Of a stretch of DNA of 64,000 bases, positions 36,387 through 50,500 are shown piece by piece. Origin of the DNA: Anabas testudineus. Taxonomy: Eukaryota > Chordata > Actinopteri > Anabantiformes > Anabantidae. Numbering within the stretch: position 1 is the stretch's first letter; every line of letters starts with the position of its first letter. The stretch is taken from positions 22,933,545 to 22,997,544 of the forward strand of contig NC_046610.1 of NCBI RefSeq assembly GCF_900324465.2, in the 5' to 3' direction. Both the position numbers and the translations under genes were made by a program. Below the pieces are notes generated by a model, which did no database searches, was not told the DNA's origin, and was given only the letters and a program-made list of their open reading frames with translations.

Positions 36387-37470
36387 GTTTAAATGTGCTG
36401 TTTTTTCTCCACTATCTAATAGCAAGTTCTGCTCTAACCCTCTTTACACAAATCCTTGCTTTCCTCCATTTGCGTTGAAGGCAACATGTTACTTTAAGAA
36501 AATTAGGCTTCCTTAGCCATCTTCCAATTGGTATGGAAATCAAAGGAAAGGTTAAAATTAAAAAAAAGAAAAGAAAACACAATATACCCCCTAGTGCCTC
36601 TTTTAATCATCCAGTCATGATATCTACATCTCACTCTGCACTAAGAATATGCATTTTTCTACAGAACAAGCACTGTACTAACAAAACAGGCGAAAAGCAA
36701 ACAGTAGTGAGTCTTCTCCTGGGTACTGTCCTGTACCAGGTTTGTGGTGCACTAAATTTTACAGAACTTAGGAGTTTTCTAGCTCATAAAAACCAATCCC
36801 AATAACAAGAATCAACTCTTACATACATAATAAGTTCACATGTTCAATTATCTTGCAGAATAGAAAACGGCTGAGTTCCATATACAGTATTCTCAGCTAG
36901 TCACCTGCTGAGAAGAGACACCTTGATTGGTTAGCCATGTCGTGTTGGACACACCCAACTGAGCGAGGCACTCCAGTTAAGTCCACTGTTAACGACAATC
37001 TAAGTATGTATGTACACATTCATGAGATTATGGACCTGCTGATAAAAGGAAATGCAGCCATTGGATCCTGTAGCATCTCCTAGGAATTACAAAGTTAAGA
37101 GGCTTACATTTAACAGAGAAATAGAAACATAGCACAGACTATACTGTCTATTCCAACAAGATGGAGAAAAACTGGTCAGCTCTGTCATTTCTGTGCCCTT
37201 TACATTTAAGGATCACAATCAAATACAGAAAATGCAGCACCTCCCCATGCACCCCAGCGACGATCTGTCATCAACATAGACTGCGTACAAAACAAAGCAC
37301 AAAACAGTTTTCAGTGTAGCTGCTGTTAAAAAGTCTGAATGTGTGAAGTGTCATTTGGCACGTACATTACTGTGGTACAGAGCAAAGCAAAAGAGAAGAG
37401 AAAAGCCACTACCACAACAGAAGCTTTACGCACATCTGATCCAATTGATAAGCATTGGTTCTCAGTGGTA

Positions 37471-37473
<3 letters not shown>

Positions 37474-37500
<27 letters not shown>
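37474..37500. repeat. Poly-T run, 27 bases
   Basis: This homopolymer is poly-A on the ctnnd1 strand, within the 3' untranslated region. It could mislead oligo-dT priming. Confidence 0.95.
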
Positions 37501-37501
<1 letters not shown>

Positions 37502-37788
37502 GTATTAGACAATCAGATAAGAGTAAGAGAAAAAAGAAAGACACATTCCCTCAGTTTCTTCAGAAACAGAGTGTTATAGCATTTATGTAAAATTTCACCA
37601 GAAATGACCTGATACCAACAGTTCTCCTAATTTGTTTAATTAGTCTAAGTCTCCGCTCCAGCAAAGAATTACAAAAGTCTTCAGATGAGGCCGCAGTCTC
37701 GGCTTCTTGTTGAAGAGACATGGTTAGTGTTGTCCAAGCCAGTCATAGTGTTGTGTGGTCGTAGTGGCTACAGCAGCTGTGTGAGCTG

Positions 37789-38598
37789 TTAGAGTTTTAG
37801 TTTGAGGGACTCGCAGAGCTCAGTGGTCAGTGTCACATCCAGTTGTCCACAGGGAGGGTAGATCCAGGTCAGTTTTCCATTTGGTTTCATTAGTGTGTAA
37901 GCTGCAATGGAGGAATGTAACAGAAAGAAAGAAAAGAAGTGAAGAGGGACAGAAGAGTCAAGTGTAAAAGGATGGAGTTTAGTCCCATCTGTAGTGTAGT
38001 GGCCCCCATATTGTCAGTTCAGCAAGGACAGTAGGTGGGAGGAGGCTGTCGTCTCGTGATGCACACAATCAATTTTTCTGCAAGAAAAGAAGAGGCATAG
38101 GTGTGGGAATTGGTCCTGTGGAACAGCTAACGTGAGGCGTTCATGCCTAGGCAGGGAAATCACAAATTTAAAATTCAGCTTCACAGCAGAGGCTTAAAAA
38201 CACAGGACAAAAAAGTACGTAATAAAATACACAAATGTATGTGGGGGCAACAAAGTCACCACAAATTGGACGGAAAATACACAAACTGTGCAGAGAAAAT
38301 AAATCTCATCTGATAACAAAAAAATAATAATAATCAGTGACACTTCATCAGCAGTGGGGGCAAAAAACAGTCCAAACACAGTACAATGGAAGCTTTAGGA
38401 CAACACTGGTTATTGTATAAAACACACAGTCACAGTTCATGATATACAACTAAGATATTAGGCCATGCAGTGAGATGAGATGAGCAGCTGGTGGGACACA
38501 CATACCATGCTGACATGCAGTGTGAGAATGGGTGTAGCCTAACCATCGTAAGAATCCATTAGAGGCAAAGAGGCCTGCCTCTCCCCATACATCCCTCC
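37789..38598 (-). other. Possible alternative 3' coding exons of ctnnd1
   Basis: A segment at 38544-38598 has a strong pyrimidine tract and acceptor and reads [18 protein letters not shown]. It then meets either a stop (reading through, G-stop) or a weak donor, GTTAGG. A further acceptor (CATTGCAG) at 37901 opens a 37-residue tail (AYTLMKPNGKLTWIYPPCGQ and on) to a stop at 37789, in phase with the first segment. Both may be alternative ends of p120 or chance openings in the 3' untranslated region. Confidence 0.25.
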
Positions 38599-41500
38599 CT
38601 GAGAGAGAGAGAGAGAGACACAGACAGACAAAAGAGGAGTGTGTGATAGATAAAGAGCAAGAAAGAGAAGGAAAGAGACACCAAAAGACAGACACAGCAA
38701 GGAGGAGGTAAGTAAAGAAATAAAGAGTTTAAATGAGGGGGAAAAGAAGGGGTTACAAAATGTTAGTTTAATGTTAGGTCATGTTTCAGGGGGTGAGGGA
38801 CCAGTGAGAAATTATGTGCAAGATACACATCAAACCACTTTAAACGAGACAAGCGTGAACATGCTGGCTGTGGGTGTGTGTGAGAGCGTGTCCGTTCACA
38901 CGGTTACGCTTTTAGCTGGAAGAAAGGATACTGGTCTGTAGTATCGTTGTGAAATCTGTAGGCTCAGGGGGCAGGTACGTTCCAGATGACTAACAGTTTG
39001 TTTTTCTGCAGTTATGTACATGATGTGTAATCGACACCCGATTCAAAATTCCACACTCACGGATTCTGAATTAACTCAAACTGTTTCACAAAAGCATGAT
39101 GCAGAGGAAAATCATATTTATTACTGTTATTATTCAATTTATTTATAAATGACAAAAGTAACATATAGGCCTGCTCTACAGCAGCAGTGTTTTTGTCTAT
39201 ACTAACCTCACGATTGTGTTAAATGTGTCTGTTGCATGCTCCTAAAGGCAGCAGTTACATGTTCTTGCTATACCAGTTGATGGTTTTAAGGTTGGGGTGG
39301 ACAAGGGTCAGCATGGGAAAAATTAAATGTTGGATATGACTGACAGGTGTGAGAACACAGGGTATCCCGCCCTGCTGTCGACATGTCAGAGTGCCCATGC
39401 TGACTCCTATCTAACACAATATTAACGCCACCAGGTGGTGATATTATGTGGTAGGCATAATGAAATTAAAGAATCATCATTTGGGTGCGGTCATGCAGGG
39501 GTATGTGTGTGGGAAGGGTGTGTGTGCAGCCAATGTTTACCTGTACTGCATCTTTGTCAGCAGGCTCGAGAGAGTTATCAAGAGTGTTCCTTCTCCCTCT
39601 CTCGTCCAGTGTGGAGTAAGCATCTAGAGAGTATAATATGTATTGTACCATATGTAAAATGTGTCTACTTAAATAATAATTGTTTATGTTCTTGTATGCA
39701 ATACTGTTTTCACACTTACCTGGTCCCAATTCATTCATCTGGATCATTTCCCGGTCCCCTTTACCACCTGCAAAAAAAAACAAAAAAAAAGCTTTACTAT
39801 CACTGTTTTTGTGTAGGTTAAATATTTTAACCCCGCAGCTGGAGTTGGATCTCCTGCCAGAGATAGAACAGCATGTTTAGGTGTGCAAGTGTGCAGGTGT
39901 TTTGTAACCATTTGAGTTTCAGACATGGACCGGCTAGTACAAATATATAGTTCACTACAATATTTATTTATTATCTGAAATGTTCCAATGTGGTAAACAC
40001 TGAATACCCTAGAAAACTTTGCACGGCAAACAGGCCGAGACAAGCATAAGAATAAATACTTAGTCCTAATTACTTATAAGAAGAAGTAGTGAGTAAACAT
40101 CTTATGTGAACAACCTCTCCATGGCAACACAGAGAAACATGTCATTCAATTCCATTTCAGTTTTGATTTGTATAGCGCCAATTCCCAACAGAAGTTATCT
40201 CAAGGTACTTTACAGTGTAAGGTTTAAGACCTTACAGAGAATAATTATACAAAAAATGATATAGAAAACCCAACAATTATGAGTGCTAAACATAACTGGA
40301 CAAAAGATCTAAGAATAAAAGACTAAAGAAGAAGTTTATGAATTCACTGCTTAAAACCTAATTTTGCAGTGCTGCACACTTTTGATTCCTGACCTTTTTC
40401 TATCAGGGGCAGAGTGCTGTCCTCATATCCTCCATTGGCCCTGGGGTTGTTGCTGGGAGCGTTTAGGTTAACGACAAAGTCTGTCTTCTTCCAACCATCC
40501 TTCTCCAAAGTGCGTCGCAGCTCCTTGTAGCCCCACACTGTCTGCAGCACCAGGCCTGCTCCACGCACCTCTCGTTCAGAACGATTACTGGAGGGAGGAA
40601 ATCAGAGTGATGGCAGGATTGTCATTAAGAGAGCAAATAATTCTAAACTGATCTCTAAATCTTCAGTCTACCTGCCTTCCAATCTTACCCGTCCTTGTTA
40701 ATGAGGACCAGTCTCTCGATGCCCTGCGAAGCCCTCAGGGTCTTGGCTGCATCTAAGCTGGAACCCAGCACTTCATGGAGCGTGCTCAAAATAGACACCA
40801 CCGTCTCTTCTGACAGTGCTCGTGCCGGCTGACGCTGACCGCCACCAGGAAGGTTTGCGACCAGGTGAGGCACCGCATGTTTACCTTTCGACATACAAGT
40901 ACAAGACAAGGGCTCAAACACTGAAGTATACTTGGAAACAATCCTCTCAGTATAAAATCTACTCCTGATACTCCACAATTACACTGTATTGTACTGCAAC
41001 AGTGTCATTTGGGGACGGAGCAAGACTCACCTAGTAGATCTCTGTTGCGTGGGTCAATGGCCAGGTTGCGGAGGGCTCCAGACATGGCTCGAACTACACG
41101 ATCATTGCCATGGGCCAGCAACTCAGTCATCATAGGTAGACCCTTCTCATGGCGCACCAAAGCACGGATGTAACGTCCATACTAAAAATGTTATTAATTA
41201 TAAAAGTTAATATGTCCTGTGATGACCTATCAAGTGATTAAACTGCCTTAAGTATAAGGCATATTGAGATGTGAACAAGCCTAAATATGTAAAAAATGTT
41301 TTAAAAAACAAACAAAAAAATAAAAAAACAACTTCACTAAAGTTTTAGCTCCTGTGGAACTGAATAGGAAAACAAACAGGGGCTCTTACAGTCCAGCGGC
41401 CCGCACACAGGTTCTGAATGGCTCCCGCAGAGGCTTCCAGCACGGTGGGGTTCTTTGACTCCTTTAGCAGAGACATGTAAATGCGGACAACCTCTGGCTG

Positions 41501-44500
41501 GAACAATAGCTCATAGCCTGCAGAGGAGAGGGCAAGAGCAGAGTGGATGGCAAGAGAGGAGAGTATGGAGAAGTAAGTTAAAGACAGTAGAAGTGAAAAT
41601 GCATCATGTGTGTATACGTTATGTACAGTAAAAGTGTTGACTGAGCCAGTCATTACCTTTCGCAGGCGTGGTCCTCTTTGGAATGTCTATTGTGTCTGCA
41701 GACGCATCTGCATCTTTCCTACCTGGAGGCAAACATCAACATCATAGAAACACAGTTAAAGTTAAGTTAAGTTAAACACATACATGTGGCTGGATAGTGT
41801 AATGGTAACATCGCAGCCCTCCATGCGTGAGACTGGGATTTAGTTAGTTATATATGCAGTAATGGACAAGCACAGTCTAACCCAAAGCTAAGATGTTTGC
41901 TTACATTTCACTATAAGTATACAAACCGTGAGAATAAGGCATGCATGTTAATACTAAGAAACTACTTCAATTAATTAGCTCAGCTACAGCTTCTTCACTC
42001 CAAACACTTAATCAACAGGCAACAGAAGCAAAGTGCAGTCACTTAGAGGTAGAGAGCTTACCTTTGGAAAACCACTCATCTGTAGCCCAGTCCAAATAGG
42101 GGAGAAAAGAATGACGTGGAGGGAGGAAAGGAAAACAGGGACGAGGAAGGAGGGAATGGCAGAACAGGTGGAAAAGAAAGCATTTAAGTAAGAGGGAAGC
42201 AGGCACAACTGAGCCACCCAGTTAACATCAGATTACAGCCGCCACACAGAATCAGCAATGTGACATGCCAGATATGAAGGACAAATAAAACAAATCAAGG
42301 GTCACACCAGCTCACAGAACTTCACACATCTTAGCTGCTTAGCTTGACAATATGTTTGTGTTTCTATACAATACATCTGAAAATAAAGTAAAGCATTTTC
42401 TTAACTCCTAAAAGCTGATACACAGTGATCTGAGATGTATACTTAAACCAGCAATAACTTCTGTCCATTATGTCAGAGTGTAAAATCTACTCAGGCAACT
42501 TCTAATTACAGTCAACATGAACACATGGATCATGGATTTCCTACATAGCCAAGGTTCTGAATGAATTCTATGAGTTTGGGGCTGTTGGTCAGATAAAACA
42601 AAGACAACTGAAGACAAATATCAGGGACTTCAATTCCCACTATTTACGATCTTTCATAAAGTAAAAACTTTCTTAAACATTTACTTTCAGATGCATTTTA
42701 ATAGATTGGCTGATCAATTGCATAATGAATTGCATTATTATTTCCACACTGCCTCATTATATCCAGGTAAAGGAAAGTTTACATGTGTTGGTAACTAAAC
42801 TGATCTAGTGAGCCATCTTCCTCTGTCTGACTGAACACATACAGGACAACTCTGTAGCACAGACCTTTGCCCTTGCGGGAGCTGAAGCAGCTGCCCTTCT
42901 GACTGGAGGAGGCGGGGGCCTGGCTGACAGGCACAGCTTCAACGAACCGCTCAAAGCCAGGGATTTCACGATGCACCTGATAGGACAAGTTTCTCAGCAG
43001 ACACACGCTGTTCTCTATCAACTGAGATTGAAGGAATAAAATACAGGGGACAAAAAAAAAAGTATATAAATGATACATTGCCTAGATTCTTCTTTTTGTA
43101 TATCCATTAAATCACCAACTCACAACAAATTTTACACTTCAGTTTCAATTAACCTTTTACCTTATTGTCAACATCTTTACAGTCGATCTGGGATTGGACG
43201 ATGTACATAAGCGAATCAACCAATCCTGTGCACTCTCTTAACTTCCGCCGCGCCTCACTCCGCTCTGAACTCACATTTCTTTAGTTGAGTGGAAAAAGAA
43301 AAAAAAAATTTAGCAGTGGGAACCGCAAGAGAAATGAGAGTGGCAGTTTAGAGGTTTAAGGTGAAAAAGAAAGAAAAAAAATCACTACAAAAGAATTTCA
43401 GCACACAATAGTTGAACACACCCCCAAAGACCTGTCTGAATGAAATTCCTCTCAAAGCTACTGGTTTTCAAAGAGAGGTCGAGTTACACCTCTGGACCAA
43501 TTTTGTCAACTTCTCTGTGACTCAGTCTCAATGGAGGCCCGAGTTAAGTAGATGGATGAAAAATTGAAACCCAGTTAGTCATTCATTCACTAGTTCACAT
43601 GTACGAAGGGTGTAAAAGAAAGGAGCATGAAGGTGATAACACTGGAATGATTTTCAGCCTTGGTCTTTTGTGCTGGCCTGTTTTTTCAAGTGACAGATAC
43701 GCCCTCTGATACAATAACAGGACGCATTCCTCACCACAGCAGGGGGGCACTAATTTCATTTCATTGAATAGTTCAGGAAGTTTATTTACATGCTGCACTA
43801 GGCCAACATTTTTCATGCTTAAAACACACACACCAAGTAAAACTGCAGTAACAGAGCAGCTGGGCAGGTAAATGTGACTCGAGTTAACTTAACCATTAAA
43901 TTCTGTTATATGACATTCTGATCTATATAGTACTAGTTTTTTTCCCACAAGAGGCCACCGTCGAGAGTGCCGTCTTGAATTTCAGTGAGTTTAAGGTTTG
44001 AAATGTAAAACGTAATTTTTAAAAAAGTTTATAATAAATGAGCCACCACCGGCTCCATTAATTTACCATTTAATTTATGGTAACTTAAAACGTGAATAAA
44101 GTTATGAAGCTGCCACTCAGCATACATGCACTCAGACAACAGTTGCGCATAAAGGTTTAAATTCTAACTTCAATGTGAAAATGTCTGCAGAGAACCTGAC
44201 AATGCAGTGACAAACCTGAGCAAAAGAAAATAAAGCCCCACTGTTTTCTGTCTTGTTTTTCTAGTTAATAAACTATGGAACTGTGCCTCACAGGAAACAC
44301 CTGCAAGGAGACAGGCACACGCAGCCCTGATTACCATTTTAATCACAATCTGCATGAACTTAGATTAACAACAACAACAGCTCTACTGTGTACTCACCAG
44401 TACTGAATTTAAAATTAGCTATCCCAGAGAAACCCTCCAGCTTCAGTGGCCAGACAGACAACACTGTTTTACAAAAGTTCAGTTTCTCCAATACCCAGAC

Positions 44501-47500
44501 TGGCCAAGCTCTTAAGTTTCTGCACAAAGGGCTGAAATACAAAAAGTCCAGCTGAGGCCTGTGGTGTTTGTGGTACCAAACATGGGCCTCAATTTCTCCA
44601 GTTTGTGTCCGCCTGGGATGTTATAGCTCTCTCTCTGCCTTATTTCTTATATCTAGAGTGTCTACAACAGAGGCTTAAATGACTAAGAAACACTAGAATA
44701 AAAGTTTCTATCTGGGCCACAGGGTTACCTACTGCTATTTAGAAACTCAAAGGTCCTTTGAGGTTTTATATCAAGCACCAGTATGAGAAGCTGTTACCCC
44801 ATGATTTTGACAGCTTAAGTTCTTTTTTGCATATTTGTAGTAGTGTTTCAATCACCCTCAATGATGAACTAGGCCAATACAGACAGACTATTTTAGCAAA
44901 GACCAAAAACATTGTCATTCTTCAACACTTATTCTAATGTTATCTTCACACCAACAAGTGAACTAATTAATCATGTAGTTAGGAGGAATGCACATATAAC
45001 AGAACGACAGCTAGAACATACTGTTTACACTAGATAAGTCAATGTCCCACTGTCACCCGCTCCCTGGAAACTCTCAAATTCCTTTCTTCACCCTCTCCCA
45101 ATCTCACAGTTAGTGAGGCTGCATACATCTTCAACTAACCCAGAGCATTTCTTTAAAAAATAACTGACATTCAACCCTAAGAGACTTTTAACAAGCTCTA
45201 TATAAAATAAAATAGCATATCCTGTTTATATGTGCTAATAATCTGAGAAAGGGCTTCTGTTGGAAACATCGTTATAAAATGTGACAGTTTATTCTGATTA
45301 AGAAGGACATATCTGTATTATTTGTGGAGGAAAAGTCAAGTGTCTTTTCTCCATCTTCATAGAGAACACTCCATTAGGTGTTTCCTGCTCTTCTGCTCTG
45401 TCGATTCTTCACTACTCCCTTCACCCGTTATTCAACCCACTGCTCAATCAGTTCGTTAAACTGGCATTTTTAATGCTCATCATCATTATCTTTAGCTACA
45501 TCAAACTGCCTCCCTACATCTCCTCCAAACAATCTGTATCATTTAAGCAGCTCTGATCTGCTCTCTGATCTTCCCCTTGCTCTGTACCTGAGGCAGCCTG
45601 CTGTGTTGGTGAGGGCTGTTTCCCATTCAAGATGCCTGGGCTTGCAGTTCTCCTCCCCTCCTCCTGCTCCGTTGCTCCCTTGCTCCCAGCCTGAATGGGG
45701 CACCATGACCTCGTCTGCGAGAGCGTGCAGTGCATGATCTACAATCTCCATTTTTACAAAGTCATGAGACGAAAGGTTCCAAAGCGTCCCTGGGAAAAAC
45801 ACAGAATTTAAATAAAATATATATATATTCAAATATAGTTATGCAGCCTACTTGCAGTTAAGAAATTAGCCAATGTGAACATACAAATGTGAAGCCATGA
45901 TTTGAAAAAGTGAGGTCACCTAAATTTGACAATTGCTTAATAAATAATATTAATGCATAATAAAATGTTTAGGTCATATGATTCTGATTCAGACTTCTGG
46001 CATACATCACAGGGACTTAAAATGTGGAGGAAAAAAAGTATTATTACAGTGTTTTAGGAAATTATATAAACATCTAAGCATCTAACCTGTGATAGTGTCT
46101 GTGAGGTCCTGGTCATGTGTCTTCCTCAGAAGCCTGACCAAAGCTGGCACTCCATCACAGTTCTTAATGGCGATCTTGTTGTCTTGATCTTTGCCATATG
46201 AGATGTTCTTTAGTGCTCCACAAGCAGCATAGTGAACCTTTAACAGACACAATAACAGTGCACTGAGCTATTAGCTGTTATCTGCAATCTTTTAGACAGA
46301 GCAGTGATTTCACACACCCATGGATTTACCATAATAGTAGAAAATTACACTGTCCAGTCTTCAAACTTGTAATTGGCTGTAGAGCATGAAATGTGAAATT
46401 AAGATGTCTGTTTGAATTGAGAGTGGAATGCATGCTGTGGCTTGTCTGGTAATGCACATACAAACATCAGCAAAATTTCTACCACAGCTTGTGCTAAATG
46501 AAAGGGAATTATGAAAAAAGAAAAACACGGAATGTTTTGCCTGAAACCATATTTAGTACAAATGTTGAGGTCTAGGATTTAGCAAAGACAAGTAAAATGT
46601 GTAATGCTTATTTCTATTCTTCATTTAGTGGTATTACGAGTGAGTGTCAAGTTCACTTTGTTCTTTCAGCTTGTCTCAGGCCAATAAACCATCTCAGGGA
46701 ATATACTACATCCCTTAAACCTCACTTTTACCCAACCATGTCCAATCATAACATACTTCTATAAAAGTAGAAGATGGACAGTAATCCATGGAGAGAAACT
46801 GCAAACTGACCTCTTTGTTTAGAATGTCAAGCATTGAAACCAGCGCAGGAATGCCCTTAAGACGTCGCACATCAGACTTCACCTGCAAAACAAAAGGATG
46901 GAAATAACAGGTGATGTGGATTGTGGGAGAAAGTCACATAAAGTCCAGTTTACTATTTTTAAACATTCCAAAAAACCATTATTACATTATCCTGAAATGA
47001 AGATTTTGACCCAGCCATGTAACACATTCCATTTCCATTTTGACAGAAGTTTCTCTAGGTTTTTTTTTTTTAAATCTTAAATACATTCCTCAATCACGGC
47101 AAATGAGTAATATTTTCATCTTGACAAATTTGACCTGTTACACTCACAGTCCTGTACAGTAAGATACACTGGATAGGAGTTTTAAACATCTCTTACCTTA
47201 TCATTTTTATAAGTGAGATGTTGCAGGTATGCAGCTGCATTGCTCCTGACGGGGTCCAGTCTATAGTTGAGCATTGCAATGACCTCTGGCAGCTCTGGCT
47301 GACGCCAGCCTCCTGGTCCAGGACCTTTCCTCAGAGTGTCGAGCGAGGCCATGCTTCCTCTTTCACCCTGGGCCAGAGGTGCTCCCCCTCCCCAGTAGTA
47401 CATGTCCCCTGGACCACTCATGTCACCATCCAAGGTTCCCTCATAACTCCTGAGGATAGTAGAAAAAAACTCAAATGTACACACTTCTTGACACACTGAC

Positions 47501-50500
47501 AATGATCAATACAAACATGAAGGAAACAGTCAGCATTGAAACAGGTGCTTCACCTTTTCTCTCAAATCTAAGTGATTATGGAAGAAATGCTATTGGATAT
47601 GCACACACTACACTACACTACACTACACTACACTACACTACACTACACTACACTACACTACACTACACTACACTACACTACACTACACTAAAGATAACTC
47701 ACAGGCACTACATATAGTGCACAAATGCGGAACATACAGTATCTAGATATTATTTGTGTGTGAGTCACCACGACACACACAACTTACCCAGTCCTGCGGG
47801 GCGGCCCAGGAAAGGCATGGTGATTGCGGGGCACAGTGCTGTAGTGCATTGGATGTCCCATGCCATAGTCAGGCTCATCGTAGCCAATGCTACGCTGATC
47901 ATCCTCCAACCCATATGGCTCTGGCACAAACCTCTGGATGGAGGACAGCTCCATGGCACTTCCCATACGCCCAACCTACGGATAGAAAGAGATTACCCTA
48001 ATGCTATGTAACCCAGAGATGCTATGCATGTAGCATAGTGTTACCAGACCAAGTACTGATTTTGATGCACTGATTTTGAACATACCTGTGGCTGAGCAGC
48101 ATAGGGGTCTAGCTGGTTCCGGCTGGGAGCTCTGTAGCTTGGCTCCAGAGTTCTGTAACCATCTGGATGAACCGGTCTTGAGAGTAGAGTGATATAAAGG
48201 TTGAGGAGACGACCGGACATAAGGTTAATATCACAGAGAATGTTAAACAAAAATATTAATACATCAGGTTATGACCTTTGGCCCATGTTGATTTAAATCC
48301 TTAAAAGGCAATTATTTTACCTGTAGCGATCATCCATACGAGCACCCCTGGAAAGGCTTGCGTAGGTCTCTGTTGGGGGTCCAGCGCGGTAGTCATCATA
48401 GCCCCCTGGAGGTCCGTAGTGGTAGTTGCGGGGCACAGTGTGGGTGGGGTAGTCCATTGGCATGCCTACTCCGGGCCCTTGTCTATAGACACGGTCTATA
48501 GGTGCAGTGTAGGCACCCATACCTGTCACTGAACCCCCACCATCTAGGGAAAGTGTGTCTGACACAGAGGGGATGACTGTGCGAGTAGTGGTGGTCTTCA
48601 CAACTTTCTTTACCTTAGAGAGCAAAAGACAAATAGCAGAAAAATACAAAATATTAACAAATAATCATATTTCAATATCACAGGAGTATAATCCCAATGG
48701 AAAACTTTCAGTGAATCATAACAAGACAAAACTCTTCTTCATTTGGTCATTTGCCAGCCTGCCACTTGCAGCAGTGCCGTAATCTGCATGGTAAGTATTT
48801 CTATTTGGATCATATGTTACCGTGGTTTCTGTGCGCCGTGTGGTCCCATCGTCAGTGGTCTCCACGGAGATGACAGGTAGGGACTCCTGGGGTTGTTCCT
48901 CCACCGTGTACGTCTCCTGCACCACCTGACCAGGCTCCATCCTGAACTACACACACACATTCCAAATTCAAAAGTACGTCTCCCATAGTTTATCCTTTTA
49001 AAAATTCAACAGGTGGCATAGAGGGGGCTCTGAAACATGCTTACGTGATGTGTCCCGTTGATGTAACCCTCGTTAAGTGTCAGCCTCTCTATGTCTGCAT
49101 CACAAGGAAGGCGGCCGTTCTGCAGAGACACACAAAGACTGGTTAGCATAAATAGTCATTTGTAAACATACAGTGCACATTATACCATTATACTACTGTC
49201 ACGTGTTGTGACAGTGAAAAAGTGAAAGCAACAACTGCCTTCAACTTTCAACTAGCACGCAGCTTAATCTTTAGTTGTAGAACTACTGTTGAAAAAGCAA
49301 AACAGAATCCCTTTCTTTTTCATATATGTTGCATTACAAGAAGGCAGCTCGCTAATGTCAAACAAGGTGAGCCATTTTTAGAAAGTTGTTGACAGTTGAT
49401 CGCTTTGGTTTGTCGTTTTCCCAAGAAAGTCTTCACAGACTGTTAGAATGACACCATGCACTCCAAAAAGGTATGTAAACATGAGCATGAACACAAACTA
49501 ACACACACAGACCCTTTCATGTGTGCACTCATTAACCCTAAACACAAACAATGAGAACACGCTTTTTCGTCAAGCATATGGGTGAACTGCGATGATGAAA
49601 TAAACACAGAATAAATAAGAGGGTAATGAATAATGATAACACACACACACACACCAACACACACAGAGAGACAAACAACAGATAAATGTCTTTCTCTCAT
49701 GCCTTGATCCCACCAGCGTGTCCTCCCTGGCAGCGGAGATGGGTGTGGTGAACATCCCATTCCAGCCACTAAGGGAAGATCTGTGCATCTCTACTGCCAT
49801 CTCTGCTTTTTCGCTCCACTACTTAAGGGGATAGAAAAAGGCCCAGAGCCAGAGGGGATATTGCTCAACACTGCACATGTAGTTGTCTCAGTGACAAATG
49901 TATGAAATAACTGCAGGAGGAGCAAGGACAAATTTCTGAAGTGCCACTCAACCTCATCAACCACATAGGCGAGACACAGATTAAGTAAATGAACCCACTT
50001 TTAAAGTGCAGATAAGGTCTCAGCCAGAGTGAACAGCAGAAAGTGCCGGGCAGATGTGAGCATGTGGGAACCTGTCAGTAAAGACTAAAGGTTGTGTTGG
50101 CTGCCTGTGAGATTGGCAGAGGCATGCTGAAGCCTTTGGGCTATGTAAACACATACAGCAGAGATAAGAACCAGCACAAGTTACAATTCTCTCTCAGTTT
50201 CACTTTAACACCACATATTTCTGCTTCTTATCAGCTATTAGAACTATTTGGGAATCCAATGAGTCCCAGTGAATGCAAGTGTCCCTGCAAGAGCAACAGT
50301 CAGATAGGGAGAAAGTGAGTAAGCAGAAGAGCCACACTGTTTATTAGTGTATTTTAAAAGAGGCCTTAGGGCCAAAAGTGTGTGTTCATGTGTATGCTAG
50401 TCACATAGTTCATGCACACTAATGACCAAGCATGTCAAGGTGGAAGCAAAAGAATGTGCCAGCGTGGGTGTGTGTGCCTTGAACTCGGAGCATGAAGTCA

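Noticed and set aside
41787-41845. A working tRNA gene
   Set aside because: Only a tRNA-like head with an A box is present; the acceptor stem and a proper T-arm are missing, so a SINE fragment is more likely.
47606-47690. CACTA-type (EnSpm) transposon end
   Set aside because: The word CACTA occurs only as a simple tandem pentamer; no terminal inverted repeats or transposase are present.
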